From Ligula intestinalis (lineage: Eukaryota > Platyhelminthes > Cestoda > Diphyllobothriidea > Diphyllobothriidae): a DNA stretch of 64,000 nucleotides. The notes under the pieces were generated by a model, which was not told where the DNA came from, searched no databases, and worked only from the letters and a program-made list of their open reading frames with translations. Of the stretch, positions 11,704-21,304 are shown one piece after another. The translations under genes were made by a program, and so were the position numbers. The stretch spans positions 10,239,273-10,303,272 of the forward strand of contig JAYGXS010000007.1 of NCBI GenBank assembly GCA_036362985.1. The letters run 5' to 3'. Within the stretch, counting starts at the first letter, position 1. Each line of letters begins with the position of its first letter.

Positions 11704-14700
11704 ATGCCATCTTATGTTTCTTTGGTGATAACATCCACTGCTTTCGGGCTTAAAAGTGAAAAGAAATATCCGTTAGATCTTACATTAGGTAAATTCAAGG
11801 TATTCGTTTCTTTATATTGATAGCTTACCAATATTCTAGGAAAAATTAGTTTTAATGACTGGATGTGAGCCCAGTACAATGAAACTAGAGCTTTTGGACG
11901 ATTCTGAACGGCACGTTGCATTCTTGGCGGATGATTTTAAAACCTTGGAGGAGCTTGGTGTCAAGGATGGTTATCATGTTCTCGCCTCAGACCCCACGGT
12001 TGAGGCCGGACACTACGACAAACTACTAGGGCAGGACTCCGCAGTCGAATTTAAGCTCACAGAGGAAGAATATGCACAACGAGAAGGTGCCTTAACATTA
12101 TTTGTTGTGAATTTTGGTGATAATTATTCTTTTTACTGTGCTTACCGCTGCTTCAGTTTTTGTCCAGTGGAATTAACCCCCCTCCCCTATAGACTTAAGC
12201 ATACTTTATTGTTTTTAATAACAATTTGGTTTTTGAATTTAAAATACTGAATGAAGGACCTTTGACCTTACTATTGGTAAGATATACGGCACTAGAGTCT
12301 GTGTGTCTTCGTATTGCGTGTACTTCATCTTACCGACCACAATAAGTTGATGGAAGTTCTTCCCGTAGCCTGATGATTATGTCATTCTCCGGATTTTTGC
12401 GTGCATAACTTTATGTGGCTCATTCTCGGCCGGTTTTTTAGTAATAAAGTTACTTGTGTACTTTCCTCTCAGGCGTCAATGCCATGTCATTGAATTTCCA
12501 TGTGTCACTCTCCCCTTTTTATCCTTCGCATATTACGCGGTCTTGCTAGTCTTCTAATTGTTAACCACTAAATGAAATTCTATGATTGTTTGAAGCCGGA
12601 CTTAGACCAGCAAAAATATGCAACCATTATCGTTTAATCCTGCTCCACCGTATCGGTAACGGCGACTCATGGTCGATTGCCCGACAAATCTTCGTACGCG
12701 TCCTATTCATCACAGTATTACGCTGTCATCAAAAACTTGCTGCGTCTCCCCTTAGCCAAAACACGTCTACCGATATGTTTGCTGAACTCTACATCGAAGG
12801 AATAAATGCGAGCTCTCTAGACCTCTAAAAACAAAATTATGATCTACGATACCTCTCCGACACACATACACGCCCAGATTCCTGCCAGTCTATGCTTGTA
12901 CTTCGTCTTCAGTTTTAAGAAACGTTTCATTCTTAAATTTGCATCCACCTTTTCTGCTTTGGTCAACTTTAGTCGGCCGTGTTAATCAGGAATCAGTATA
13001 TTGATACATGCCAGTCTTGGTTAGGACTAAAATTGGTTACGGGCCAATTTAATTTAACGAACTATGATTACGCACCCATATATCTCGCAGGTATATTTTC
13101 TCACTTTACTGCGCCCTTGACAAAAGCATTTCTTATCTCATTTAGACACGGTACTGGCGTGGAAGAAGCGAAACAAAATCGGAAAATTCCGAGAGCTTGA
13201 TCCGGAGGAGGCCAAAAAAGCCGAAGAGAAAAGGCTTGCTGCAGAAGCCAAAGAAAAGGCACTGATTGAGAAAATGAAAATTGGGGACAGGTGCGGCTTA
13301 TATGTACGCTTTTTTCGTCAGTTTTGCGAACCCATTACCACCCAGATCTCTGCGTACTTGTCGCTTTGAGACAAGGGGTGTTTCCCGAATATTCTAGGCT
13401 CTGTTTATGAAGTTGTATCTAAAACGCGTTACCGTCACGGTGGCTATAATCTTGTTTATGCCAATTTTCTTTGCATAAATGTGTTCGAAATGGAAATACT
13501 GCAAGTCAGGAAACATAAGTAACAATATCGAAAGCGATGACTAGTTGTTAAGAAGTATCAATATGAGGGAAGCAATGCGGGAATGAATCAAGTGACTTGG
13601 CAGCAGTCAGATGAGAAAAGCAAAAAATGATCACCTTTCTCCAGAATTGAATAAGCGAGTGCCTGACTGTCGCTAAGTGCTGTCATACTATAGTACCGAG
13701 CAGAAGTAAATAAAAAAGTGTATTAGTACCAGCTGATATCGCGTAAAATATGTACCTTAAAGTTTGTATGCTTTTCAATAAAACAGGTGAACTGCCAGAC
13801 GCAAAACAAAAACGTTTTCCGTCAGACATAAATTTCCTTCGTATGTCGTTTTGTGTTGACCCAGCCCACATAAATACCCGCTTTTCTTGTGTGTGGTAGC
13901 CGGCAAAGCACAAAGTCATCGCAGAAACCGAAGACAGTGATCGTAACGCAGAGTAGATACTGCAATTCTCGTCAAAGTCTGCAATTGTGTACACGAGTCA
14001 TTCCGTTTGCGCTGCAGTTAGCCCCAGCAAAGTAAACTGGATATTTCTTTACGCACCAGGTCGTCGCGACCAAGCTCCCATGCTGCGGTAATACCTTAGC
14101 CCCACTTTGCACAAGCCGGTTGTTTACGCAGATTATGCGTAGGCACCTCGTGTTGGGAGCCATAATTCTTTGTAACGCTTAAACTCGCAACTTTTTTTCT
14201 AATTCTGTGCGCCTTAGTTCCGTTCTTTATGAAGGCCTTCCGTCTGAATGTGCCTATTGCCATACTCAATGGCGTACACTGATGCTGTTATGAGCACTTC
14301 AGTTTTGTCGCAGACCTATGCATAGCTCAGTGACGAAGGTATACAGTAATTTTCCTATTTCATGAAATATTAGCCTAAATTCTGAAATGTGCTTTCGATT
14401 CAAATATATTAATTAAGGTTGTATTTTTGATTACTTTGAAATTTAATCTCCATATATTAAACTCACATCAGCACAACTGCTTTTCAATGACGATCGCTCT
14501 GTAAAAACTGGCTGCTTAAGTCGTATGTTTTTTTTTCATTTATTTTCACTGCGCTCATGAATTCAAATTTATTTTATAGAAAAAATACACAAACTGTTCT
14601 TTATTCTATTCGTTTAGTAGAAAATTACGCTTTCTTCAAAATGTTTTACTTGAAAAAAGTATATCTGTTAGTTTCGAAAAGGGTGCATAATTATGAGATT

Positions 14701-17700
14701 TCCTTACGACCATACAAATTGCATTTATACAGCAACGTATCTGTCCAGTTGTGAATGTTGCTTGGTCCACATCCATAGCAAAATTTGTTCAGAACTTTAT
14801 GACTTCATACATTTTTGCTGAAACGTTTTGGTAGTTGGAATTGAATCCAAAATTACTCGATCGGCAATATAGAGACTATTCTAAAAATTGAATTATACCT
14901 TTTCTTCGAGTAAAAAATTCAAAGAAGGTGTACAAGAAAGGATATTTATGTGCATTTTTTCTATACCATATACTTGCATTTGTTGAGACAATAAAAAATA
15001 AATGAGCACAAGGTATAGTACTTCAGTAGCCATTTTGTACAAAGTATACTTTTCATAGACGGTCAGAAAGGTGCACGTTCAGAGGCCGGCAGCCTGTAGT
15101 GGCAAATAATCAGTGCTAACACCTTGTTTAAGTAATTTAGTTTTTATTTGCTCAGAAACCTGGGGCTTTTTGTATACAACAACGCTACCTATTATACTTC
15201 TGCCGTAATTTATTCGAATTAAAAATACTTTTCGGTTGACTTTTCATGAGATAGGGAATGTATTGATGGTTTACCTACAAAAATAATCGACATGATCAAG
15301 GCATACTACCGCTACACCACTGCGCGGGTTTTAGTCCACAACAACCTCTCAGAACCCTTCGATATTTGGTCAGGCGTTCGGCAAGGCCGTGTCCTGTCGC
15401 CCATCCTCTTTATTTACGCCATTGACTGGGTTCTCGGGAGGGCCCTACAAGAAAAGGACAGTATTGACCTTGCACCCGGACGCCGGTTGACTGACCTCGA
15501 CTACGCCGATGATATCGCTTGACTAGCATCAATCTTTGGTGATCTCCAGTCTATGGTGTCATGTGTGAATGAGGTTGCGAAATCGGTCTGTTTGTCCATA
15601 AACGCTGGGAAGACCAAAGTATTTTCATGTTGCATCCCTGCCGAAGAGAAGGCACCTCTCGAGATTAGTGGCTGTCAACTTGAAGTCGACAGTTTCAATT
15701 ACTTGGGAGCGAGGTTGCTTCCGAATGAACAAAGTAAGGATGACATTCTCCCGAATTGACGAAGCACGATGAGTGATTTCCAGCCTTCAAAAGTGCTTGT
15801 GGACCCGACGCGATATTTCCATCTCAACAAATATCCGCGTGTGCCGTGCATCTGTGCGAATGTTGGGCTATGCGCGTGGACGCTGAACAGAAACTGGAAG
15901 TCTTTGACCTAGTACTGCTTGCGGATCATCCTTCGAGTGAAGCACGCCAACTTCATCTCAAATGAGACAGCCCGCACTCGCTGTGGCAAAATCACAAGGA
16001 TATCCCAGGCCATTCAGGAAAGACGGCTGAGGTAGTTTGGCCATGTTTTTCGTCGTTAACCTCAAAAGCTCAGTGCTGCTGCCCTCAACTTGAAACCGTT
16101 GCCTAATTGGAAACGTCGAAGAAGGAGTCAGCTCAAAACCTGGCTCGACTCAGTCTGCCAGGACATGGAAGTGGTTCTCGGACCTTCAGTATTCGGTCTC
16201 TGGTGCTGGCCCTGGCGTAGAGAATGGGTCGAACTGTCCAGGTCTGTGGCCACGGATCGTCACGCGTGGAGAGGCGCCACACGGGACATAATTGATCACA
16301 GCCGTAACAGTTGCAAGTACAAGCATGTATTGTACGAATGAATGAAAAAAAAAATGCATTCTATATATTTGCATGGATAAGGACGAAGGATTGTCGAGTA
16401 ATTTGTTTGTTAGCCTGAGCTTTTGAACTCTTACAGGAGTTCGTCGTCTGGGCTAAGAAATAGTAACAAAAAGGAGCCTAATTGTCAGGGGTCGACAGGT
16501 CGTAAGGGATAGGAAGAATGCGGGGAGGGGGGAATTATAAAAGTTGTATTAGCAAACCATTGTTTTCGGTCATCATGAGGCCGTCGCCTTGTTTATGAAT
16601 TCTCGGGAGACTATACACTCTTGGTATTGTTGTACCAACAGGTCTTAGTCCCTCGACCTCCTTGTCAGATAAAAGTCCTTCTTCGTGGAGCTCTTTGAGT
16701 AATTTTGTCTTCAAGGACCTCGGTCCGGTCCTTTTCTTGATCGGGTTTTGAAAATTTTGTGCGATCCGATCATATTTCTTCTAGTTTCGCCACATAATCT
16801 TTCTTGCCCATCAGCACAATTCCCGAACCCTTGTCCAGTCTTGTAAGCAACATATTTTAATTTCGGCGAAACTCCTTGAGACTATCGAGATGGGCCTTGG
16901 TTAGAGGACCTATGGGTCTTGGAGCTTTCCTTAAGTATTGTTGACAGCAATTTACAAGAGTCGATTTGAGGTCCGAAGTTTTTCAAAAGAGATTCTCGAA
17001 TTGTGTTTCGAGATCTAGTTGTTTTTGATTCCGTTTTCATTTCAAAACTTAGGACCAAGAGATAGTACTTCCGGGAACGTTTGGTCAAGACGTTATGACG
17101 AGTAGTTGTGCACGTATCGCTCTGGATTGTTTAGAAGTACTGTCTGCGTCTCCACTGGTTGGAAACCTCGTAGAAGCTTATCCCACTTAAACTCTGTTCT
17201 TCTATTTCTGACTGTCTGTACGTAGTTTTCAAAGGCTAGTCTCTCAGGATTTCTGAGCCGGTCGAGGGCGGCAGATGATTTTCCGCATATCTTCGTAGCG
17301 TGGCTGAAGTGGAGGTGATCTGCCTCTTGCGCAGGTTCCTCCAGTAGTGTTTCTGGTATTCCCCGCGACCAATGCATCCTGCTATGAATTTGGAACTAAC
17401 GTTTGCCTCCGCAAGTCTGGTGTCAAACTTTAGGAAATCATCGAGTCCCTTTAACGCCCAGAGATCTTTGGGTCGTCTTAGTCATGCGAAAATTCTTATT
17501 TTACAATTGAAAGTCGTTTTGGCAAACAATTGTTTTCGGTCATTCAATGAATGACCGAAAACAATCGTTTGCCAATAGGACTTTTCAATCTTAAAATGGG
17601 AATCTTCGCAGAGGTATAAAAGTATACGTTAATCAACCGTCAGCGATGTCAACGTTCATCGGGGCGTCAGCAAAAAAAATAGGGGCAATTATAGAGGACG

Positions 17701-20700
17701 TGGGCCCAATCAACCGTGATGGATGTCTGGGCGTGACTGTAGGGGATTGCGCAAGGCACTGTACGCCGGCGCCACTTCGATATATCGCTTGATTTAATTC
17801 CCGTCCGTTGATCAGGCTTCAATTAATTCTCTGCTCGTCTTTTTTCCGCGCCGGCTAGTGATCTAGGCAGGAGGGTATTACTGACACAGACAAGGGAGAT
17901 TGAAATGGCCATTTCTGGCTTATTAGCCGCCGTTAGCCAGTCATACCCACCCAACCCCAAGCGGTGCCCCACCCAGCGAAGTTGGTCTGTTTCATAGGTA
18001 TGAGCCGCAACTTATGATAATTCGTCTCCTCGTCGTACAGCCAACATGTGTTCATGTATGCGTGATCCGAGAATTCGTTCAGTATGGCCTGTGTAGTTAC
18101 AAGGACAGCTTAGGCATGGGATGCGATACACTACTCCAGATTGTTCATTGGGAGTAAGCCGGTCTGTACATAAATTCAGTCCGTCTTTTTTTATCTTTCA
18201 AAGGAAAAAAAGACCCTGGACACCCAAACGGCTGCGGTGAGTGGTTGGGGGGGACTACCGGTAAGATACTAGCGTTAAAGAGCTGACAGAAAACTTTAAG
18301 TACTCCAAGAAGAAGTTTTTCTTTGGGATAAAACGTAAATTTAACTGGAATATTTTCAAGTCTGGTGCCCCAGCTCGTCTTCGAACTGATTGAGGCCACA
18401 CCTACCAATCAGGTCTCACCCCGTTTAACTATTGATTTCCCGCACATTTTAAATGCTAATTGTTTATAGCATATTGCCTGTTAGTTCGAAGACGAGCTGG
18501 GGCACTAGACTCAAAAATTCACCAATTAAAGTTACGTTTTATCCCAAAGAACAATTTCTTCTTCACATTAAAATTTATTGGGATGCGTGTTTTTCAATTT
18601 ATATGGGCGTTTAGTACTGTACTGCTATGTGTTCAGTCGATAATAAAGTAGGTTTGAAGGAAATAGCGTCATTAAGCTGTCCCCAGAAAAGGCGTACAGT
18701 ACATATCAAAACACTTTTTTTTCTTTTGGTTATGACTAAATTCCCCCTAATTTCGTAGCAATCAAATGTAGCACGATAGATGGCCCTGATTGTTTACAAA
18801 AAGGCCAATGTATTAGTCTACGTTTGAAGTCACTGTTTCGCCTTATTGTTTGTAAATGGACTGCATTATGAACTACGAATGATCTGAGTGTCATAGTTAT
18901 GGTTTGTTGCCTTTTGCATTGAGATCTGTCTATACATTGCATTATTTTCATCCAGGTTAGCCCAGCAATAATTTCAAATGATGTCGTAAATGTGTTAACC
19001 CTTTTCAAATAGGACTGTTGCTGCTTTAAAAAGACTGAAAGGTAGGAAATGCCTTAAATTACTTTTTGTGACTATGCAGCTTTCCTCGAAGATGAATTAT
19101 AGTCTGTTTTTACTCTTAGACATCGCACTTTTCCGTTCGTGATTTTTCCCGATTGCCCCCGGTCCCCATCATGATTTTTTTCCCAGTTTTTTTAGCATTC
19201 TGTCATGTTTACGTCCGTGTAGCTGACACGTAGCTTAAACCTTCCGATTTTGGACAGTGGCAGATGGGCGTCCACCGATCGGTTACAGGCTACACGCGTC
19301 CCATATGGTGCCTTTTGAGCTAAGGCTGAGGCCGCGTCGGCTAATGATATAGGCAGGAGAGCATTACTGACACGGACAAGGGAGACTGAAATAGCCATTT
19401 CTGGCTTATTAGCCGCCGTCTGCCAGTCATACCCACCCAACCCCAAGCGATGCCCCATCCAAGGGGCTCGAATCCGCGACCTTGTTAGTTAGAATTTCAA
19501 CCCCTGTAGCCATTGCGCCGGACTAGACAGCAGAAGTGCAGTCTGTCTAACGATTGGCGTGACTGCGCAGTCCGCCTTGGTGGTTCATCCGTACCCTTAT
19601 CTTAGTCAAGTTTTGGGAGAGAAAGAGAGAGAGACTGCGTATCGTCGGTAGCAGTAATTATGAGCTCTGGCGAGACAATACTTTGAACGTGTTTGAGGCC
19701 TCCGTATCAGCACTTCTTAGTTTCCCTTCCAAGGTCCCCGTTTGCTGCGTACAAGGGTTCAAACAGTCTAAGTATTTCTTAGGCCAAGTCTTAACAACCT
19801 TTCCTGTTCGGTGGTACGCATTGTTAGGTTCCAGCTTTACTCAGAGTACATGCCGCCCTAACCAGGCTTTCCCACGCGAGACCGCCGGTCCACCCACGCA
19901 GAGTGCATATGATAACGCGCAAAGCTACGCCGGCGCAGGACTCTAACGCAAGAAAGACAATCGGTCCGCACCTCTACTTTAGTCCAATTTTCGTGTTCTT
20001 CCTTGGGGGGCTCACACAAGGTCTAACGCAGACGGTGATAAAGCAGCATTGGCTACCGCTAAAAGTGGTATACGTTCCGGCTTAAATTATTTTAATCTCA
20101 AAATGTTACTGGGCCGTCCTCCGTAGCAGTCTCACTGGTAGACTTTCTTCTTTTTCCGTGGGCTTACCATTCTGCAATCGCGCACTACTCACTTTGAAAG
20201 TGTGGTTATCTTCTTACCTCCGACTTCTCCCCGTTGCCATGTACTTAAACTATTCCGTCTTCTTTTTCTTTTTTTATAAAACAACTCTACTGAATGTCTG
20301 TTTTGTTCCTTTCGCCATTCTTTGAACTCTTTTCATTTCTATCCTTCCTAGGTGTGAAGTTCGAATACCGCAGCAGCCAACAAAACGTGGGGAGATCATG
20401 TTCCTTGGTAAATCTACCTGTTCCATTCTAATGTTTTTTAATGCTACCCCCTTTCTTCCTCTGCGGCAGATTTCCACCTACTTTTACTTCTTTCCTGTAG
20501 GACAACATCCGGCCTAAATTTGAATTGCGCAGTTTAATTTACACAGTTTATTTGGTGAAGGTAATAGGCAGTGCCTTGGAAATACCATCGTTTACGCGTC
20601 GGTGTGTCATATGTATCTGTTCATGTGCGCCCACTAACTAGCACTATTAAAATACTATTCACAAAATGTGAGTAGCATTGTTTTTACAAATATTTTATGC

Positions 20701-21304
20701 ATGCAGTTGACATGAAAAGTTCGGATCCAGATCGCCGAGGGTAAACAGGGAACTCATATAATTAGCCAAACGTTTCTTGAAACGCTGTTGGGCGTCGCCT
20801 CTGGGACCGCATGGTGTTTAGTCGATGAGGCCTACTAAATGGTAAAAATAGCGAGCCTAAAAGTCGCACTCATGACTTTTGACTTACCCTTCTGGCCTGT
20901 TTTCCTTCTCCCCCCGCAGCCTGCTGATGCGTTTTTTTACCTCTTTCTACCGCCAGGACCCACCAAATTCAAGGAGGGTCAGTGGGTTGGTGTGAAGTAT
21001 GACGAGCCACTCGGACGCAACGATGGCAGGTAAACCACCGCCGCCTCTCTCTCTCTCTTCGACTGTTATGCACCTTCTATCCAAATATCCAACTGCTAAA
21101 GCATTTTGACTTTAAACATACTACTCACTAGAATTCAGTAGGTCTTTTGTTTCACTTAAAGTTGTTTAACTTGTTCCCACTTTTAGCATTGATGGAGTTC
21201 GGTACTTTGAGTGTACCCCCAAGTACGGGGCTTTCGTGAAACCGGCCTACGTCGAGGTGGGCGACTTCCCGGAACTGGGGATCGATGATCTGGACGAGAT
21301 CTGA
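11704..21304 (+). CDS. TBCB: Tubulin-folding cofactor B (TBCB), six exons, complete
   Basis: Cytosolic tubulin chaperone. It binds alpha-tubulin and acts with cofactor E in making and dissociating tubulin heterodimers. Exons: 11704-11799, 11840-12086, 13146-13290, 20352-20407, 20957-21029, 21187-21304. They total 735 nt (244 residues, the length I recall for the human protein) and every junction is GT-AG and in frame. Residues 1-95 form the ubiquitin-like domain ([19 protein letters not shown], then KLVLMTGC and MKLELLD). About 110-160 is a lysine/glutamate-rich coiled linker ([19 protein letters not shown]). About 163-230 is the CAP-Gly domain: [30 protein letters not shown] (201-205 GRNDG instead of the common GKNDG), KYGAFVKP. 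The protein ends LDEI, as in other TBCB proteins. The start codon was chosen by homology; an in-frame stop lies upstream at 11623-11625 with no ATG between. No poly(A) signal was identified. Confidence 0.96.
12087..13145 (+). other. TBCB intron 2, nothing recognised inside
   Basis: Opens GTGCCT and closes CATTTAG. I see no coding sequence or repeat family in these 1059 bases; frames such as 12586-12828 show no domain. Confidence 0.7.
14200..15110 (+). repeat. AT-rich dispersed repeat D, copy 1
   Basis: AT-rich block whose parts recur at 26086-26977, 34270-36540, 57840-58060 and more loosely elsewhere. Shared pieces are a segment near 14560-14700 (an ATTCAAATTTATTTTATAG-like start, also near 26330) and a segment with CAGTAGCCATTTTGTAC at about 15030, followed by GGTCAGAAAG and GCCGGCA. 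No coding potential is seen. It may be a non-autonomous or decayed transposon; no termini were found. Confidence 0.5.
15250..16350 (+). pseudogene. RTE-like non-LTR retrotransposon, 5'-truncated
   Basis: Reverse transcriptase remnant. Frames at 15262-15759 give [28 protein letters not shown] (motif with the QG turn) and [11 protein letters not shown], which holds the YADD catalytic motif, then [12 protein letters not shown] and [11 protein letters not shown]. After a frameshift near 15760, 15940-16340 gives [41 protein letters not shown] and the end of the protein. An in-frame stop follows YADDIA at 15522. The copy ends in a TGAATGAATG-plus-A tail (16339-16354). RTE-clade elements have this C-terminal RRLRWFGHVLR type. 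Two further copies are at 50.1-53.9 kb. Lying in the TBCB intron on the sense strand, it is not expected to be expressed as protein. Confidence 0.8.
16375..16450 (-). ncRNA. Hammerhead-like unit, copy 2 (degenerate)
   Basis: On the - strand: CAGACGA box, a stem GAACTC/GAGTTC around CTGTAA, then AAAAGCTC and AGG. It is homologous to the 80-nt unit at 55670-55749. Both conserved boxes carry substitutions (CAGACGA for CUGANGA, and AAA for GAA), so it should be inactive. It lies downstream of the Penelope fragment PLE-1 on the same strand, a position known for hammerheads in Penelope terminal repeats. Confidence 0.35.
16553..17480 (-). pseudogene. Penelope-like element PLE-1, N-terminal half
   Basis: Penelope elements encode a reverse transcriptase and a GIY-YIG endonuclease; this copy retains only the N-terminal part. 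On the - strand: [22 protein letters not shown] near 17280, [37 protein letters not shown] ending at 17093, then [33 protein letters not shown] near 16830, and [21 protein letters not shown]. It ends with a [20 protein letters not shown] stretch (frame-broken) near 16600. The LDKG and YGLPKIHK motifs are typical of Penelope reverse transcriptases. Several frameshifts make it a pseudogene. The catalytic palm is missing. Confidence 0.75.
17485..17610. repeat. Near-perfect palindrome at the PLE-1 5' side
   Basis: Two arms of about 60 bases meet with almost no spacer near 17546. The inner 53 bases (17521-17573, GGCAAAC ... GTTTGCC) pair with few mismatches, and the outer parts (ATGCGAAAATTCTTATTTTAC against its counterpart) pair more loosely. 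The inner motif TGACCGAAAACAATCGTTTGCC also occurs near 16552-16583, 25340-25370 and 32290-32325, always beside Penelope fragments. It is therefore likely part of the Penelope terminal repeat, here in inverted arrangement. Confidence 0.7.
17755..18165 (-). pseudogene. Penelope-like element PLE-2, GIY-YIG end, split by a SINE
   Basis: On the - strand 18165-17990 reads [36 protein letters not shown] and then a [11 protein letters not shown] segment, the cysteine-rich GIY-YIG endonuclease start of Penelope elements. After a SINE (17843-17985) the C-terminal motif resumes at 17840-17755 as [10 protein letters not shown], then STDGN and RYIEVAP, matching the KTGRELIEAWASDENSVNRFIDLAP type seen in PLE-5. 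In-frame stops are present. The tyrosine pair of the GIY-YIG core is degenerate. Confidence 0.7.
17843..17985 (-). mobile_element. tRNA-SINE body, head missing, inside PLE-2
   Basis: The - strand carries the SINE body GGGTATGACTGG ... GCGGCTAATAAGCCAGAAATGG ... CAATCTCCCTTGT, followed by the tail with CCTAGATCACTAGCC. The tRNA-like head is absent; it starts near the GGGGCACCGCTTGG body segment. The same family, with head, is at 19310-19535. Placement within a split Penelope frame shows it arrived after that element. Confidence 0.7.
18300..18580. repeat. Inverted repeat, 80-90 bp arms
   Basis: Left arm about 18301-18390 and right arm about 18483-18575, spacer about 95 bases. The arms share GTTCGAAGACGAGCTGGGGC (as read in the right arm), then diverge a little, then share ACGTTTTATCCCAAAGAA. 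Identity looks like about 85 percent by eye. No coding frame or target duplication was found. It could be two opposed insertions of one repeat, or a foldback element. Confidence 0.65.
19310..19535 (-). mobile_element. tRNA-derived SINE, full head and body
   Basis: On the - strand the head has an A-box-like TGGCTACAGGGG (complement of 19501-19512) and a B-box-like GGATTCGAGCC (complement of 19465-19475), spaced as in tRNA genes. The body follows: GGGGCATCGCTTGG, GGTATGACTGG, GCTAATAAGCC, AGAAATGGC and a tail with CCTATATCATTAGCC. The order and spacing define the main SINE family of this window. It is not a functional tRNA. Confidence 0.75.
20586..20720 (+). repeat. Short dispersed repeat shared with 24985-25110 and 25445
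   Basis: ATCGTTTACGCGTCG at 20588 recurs at 25444, and CACTATTAAAATACTATTC followed by a run ending GTTTTTACAAAT recurs near 25050-25100. This part of TBCB intron 4 is therefore repeat-derived. No element borders were found. Confidence 0.45.

Larger units (their letters stand above)
13291..20351 (+). other. TBCB intron 3, filled with transposon debris
   Basis: A 7061-base intron opening GTGCGG and closing TTCCTAG. It contains AT-rich repeat DNA (about 14200-15110), an RTE-like fragment, a hammerhead-like unit, two Penelope-like fragments, two inverted repeats and two SINEs, each listed separately. It splits the CAP-Gly domain start from the linker: exon 3 ends with AG and exon 4 supplies the third base of the AGG arginine codon. 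Confidence 0.85.

Noticed and set aside
11855..12250. TBCB starting at the ATG at 11855
   Set aside because: Homology continues upstream across a 40-nt intron to the ATG at 11704 ([15 protein letters not shown]), so 11855 is an internal methionine.
20839..21033. Continuous frame with MVKIASLKV... before the CAP-Gly exon
   Set aside because: The part before 20957 is intron read through; the CAG acceptor at 20954-20956 and homology place the exon start at 20957.
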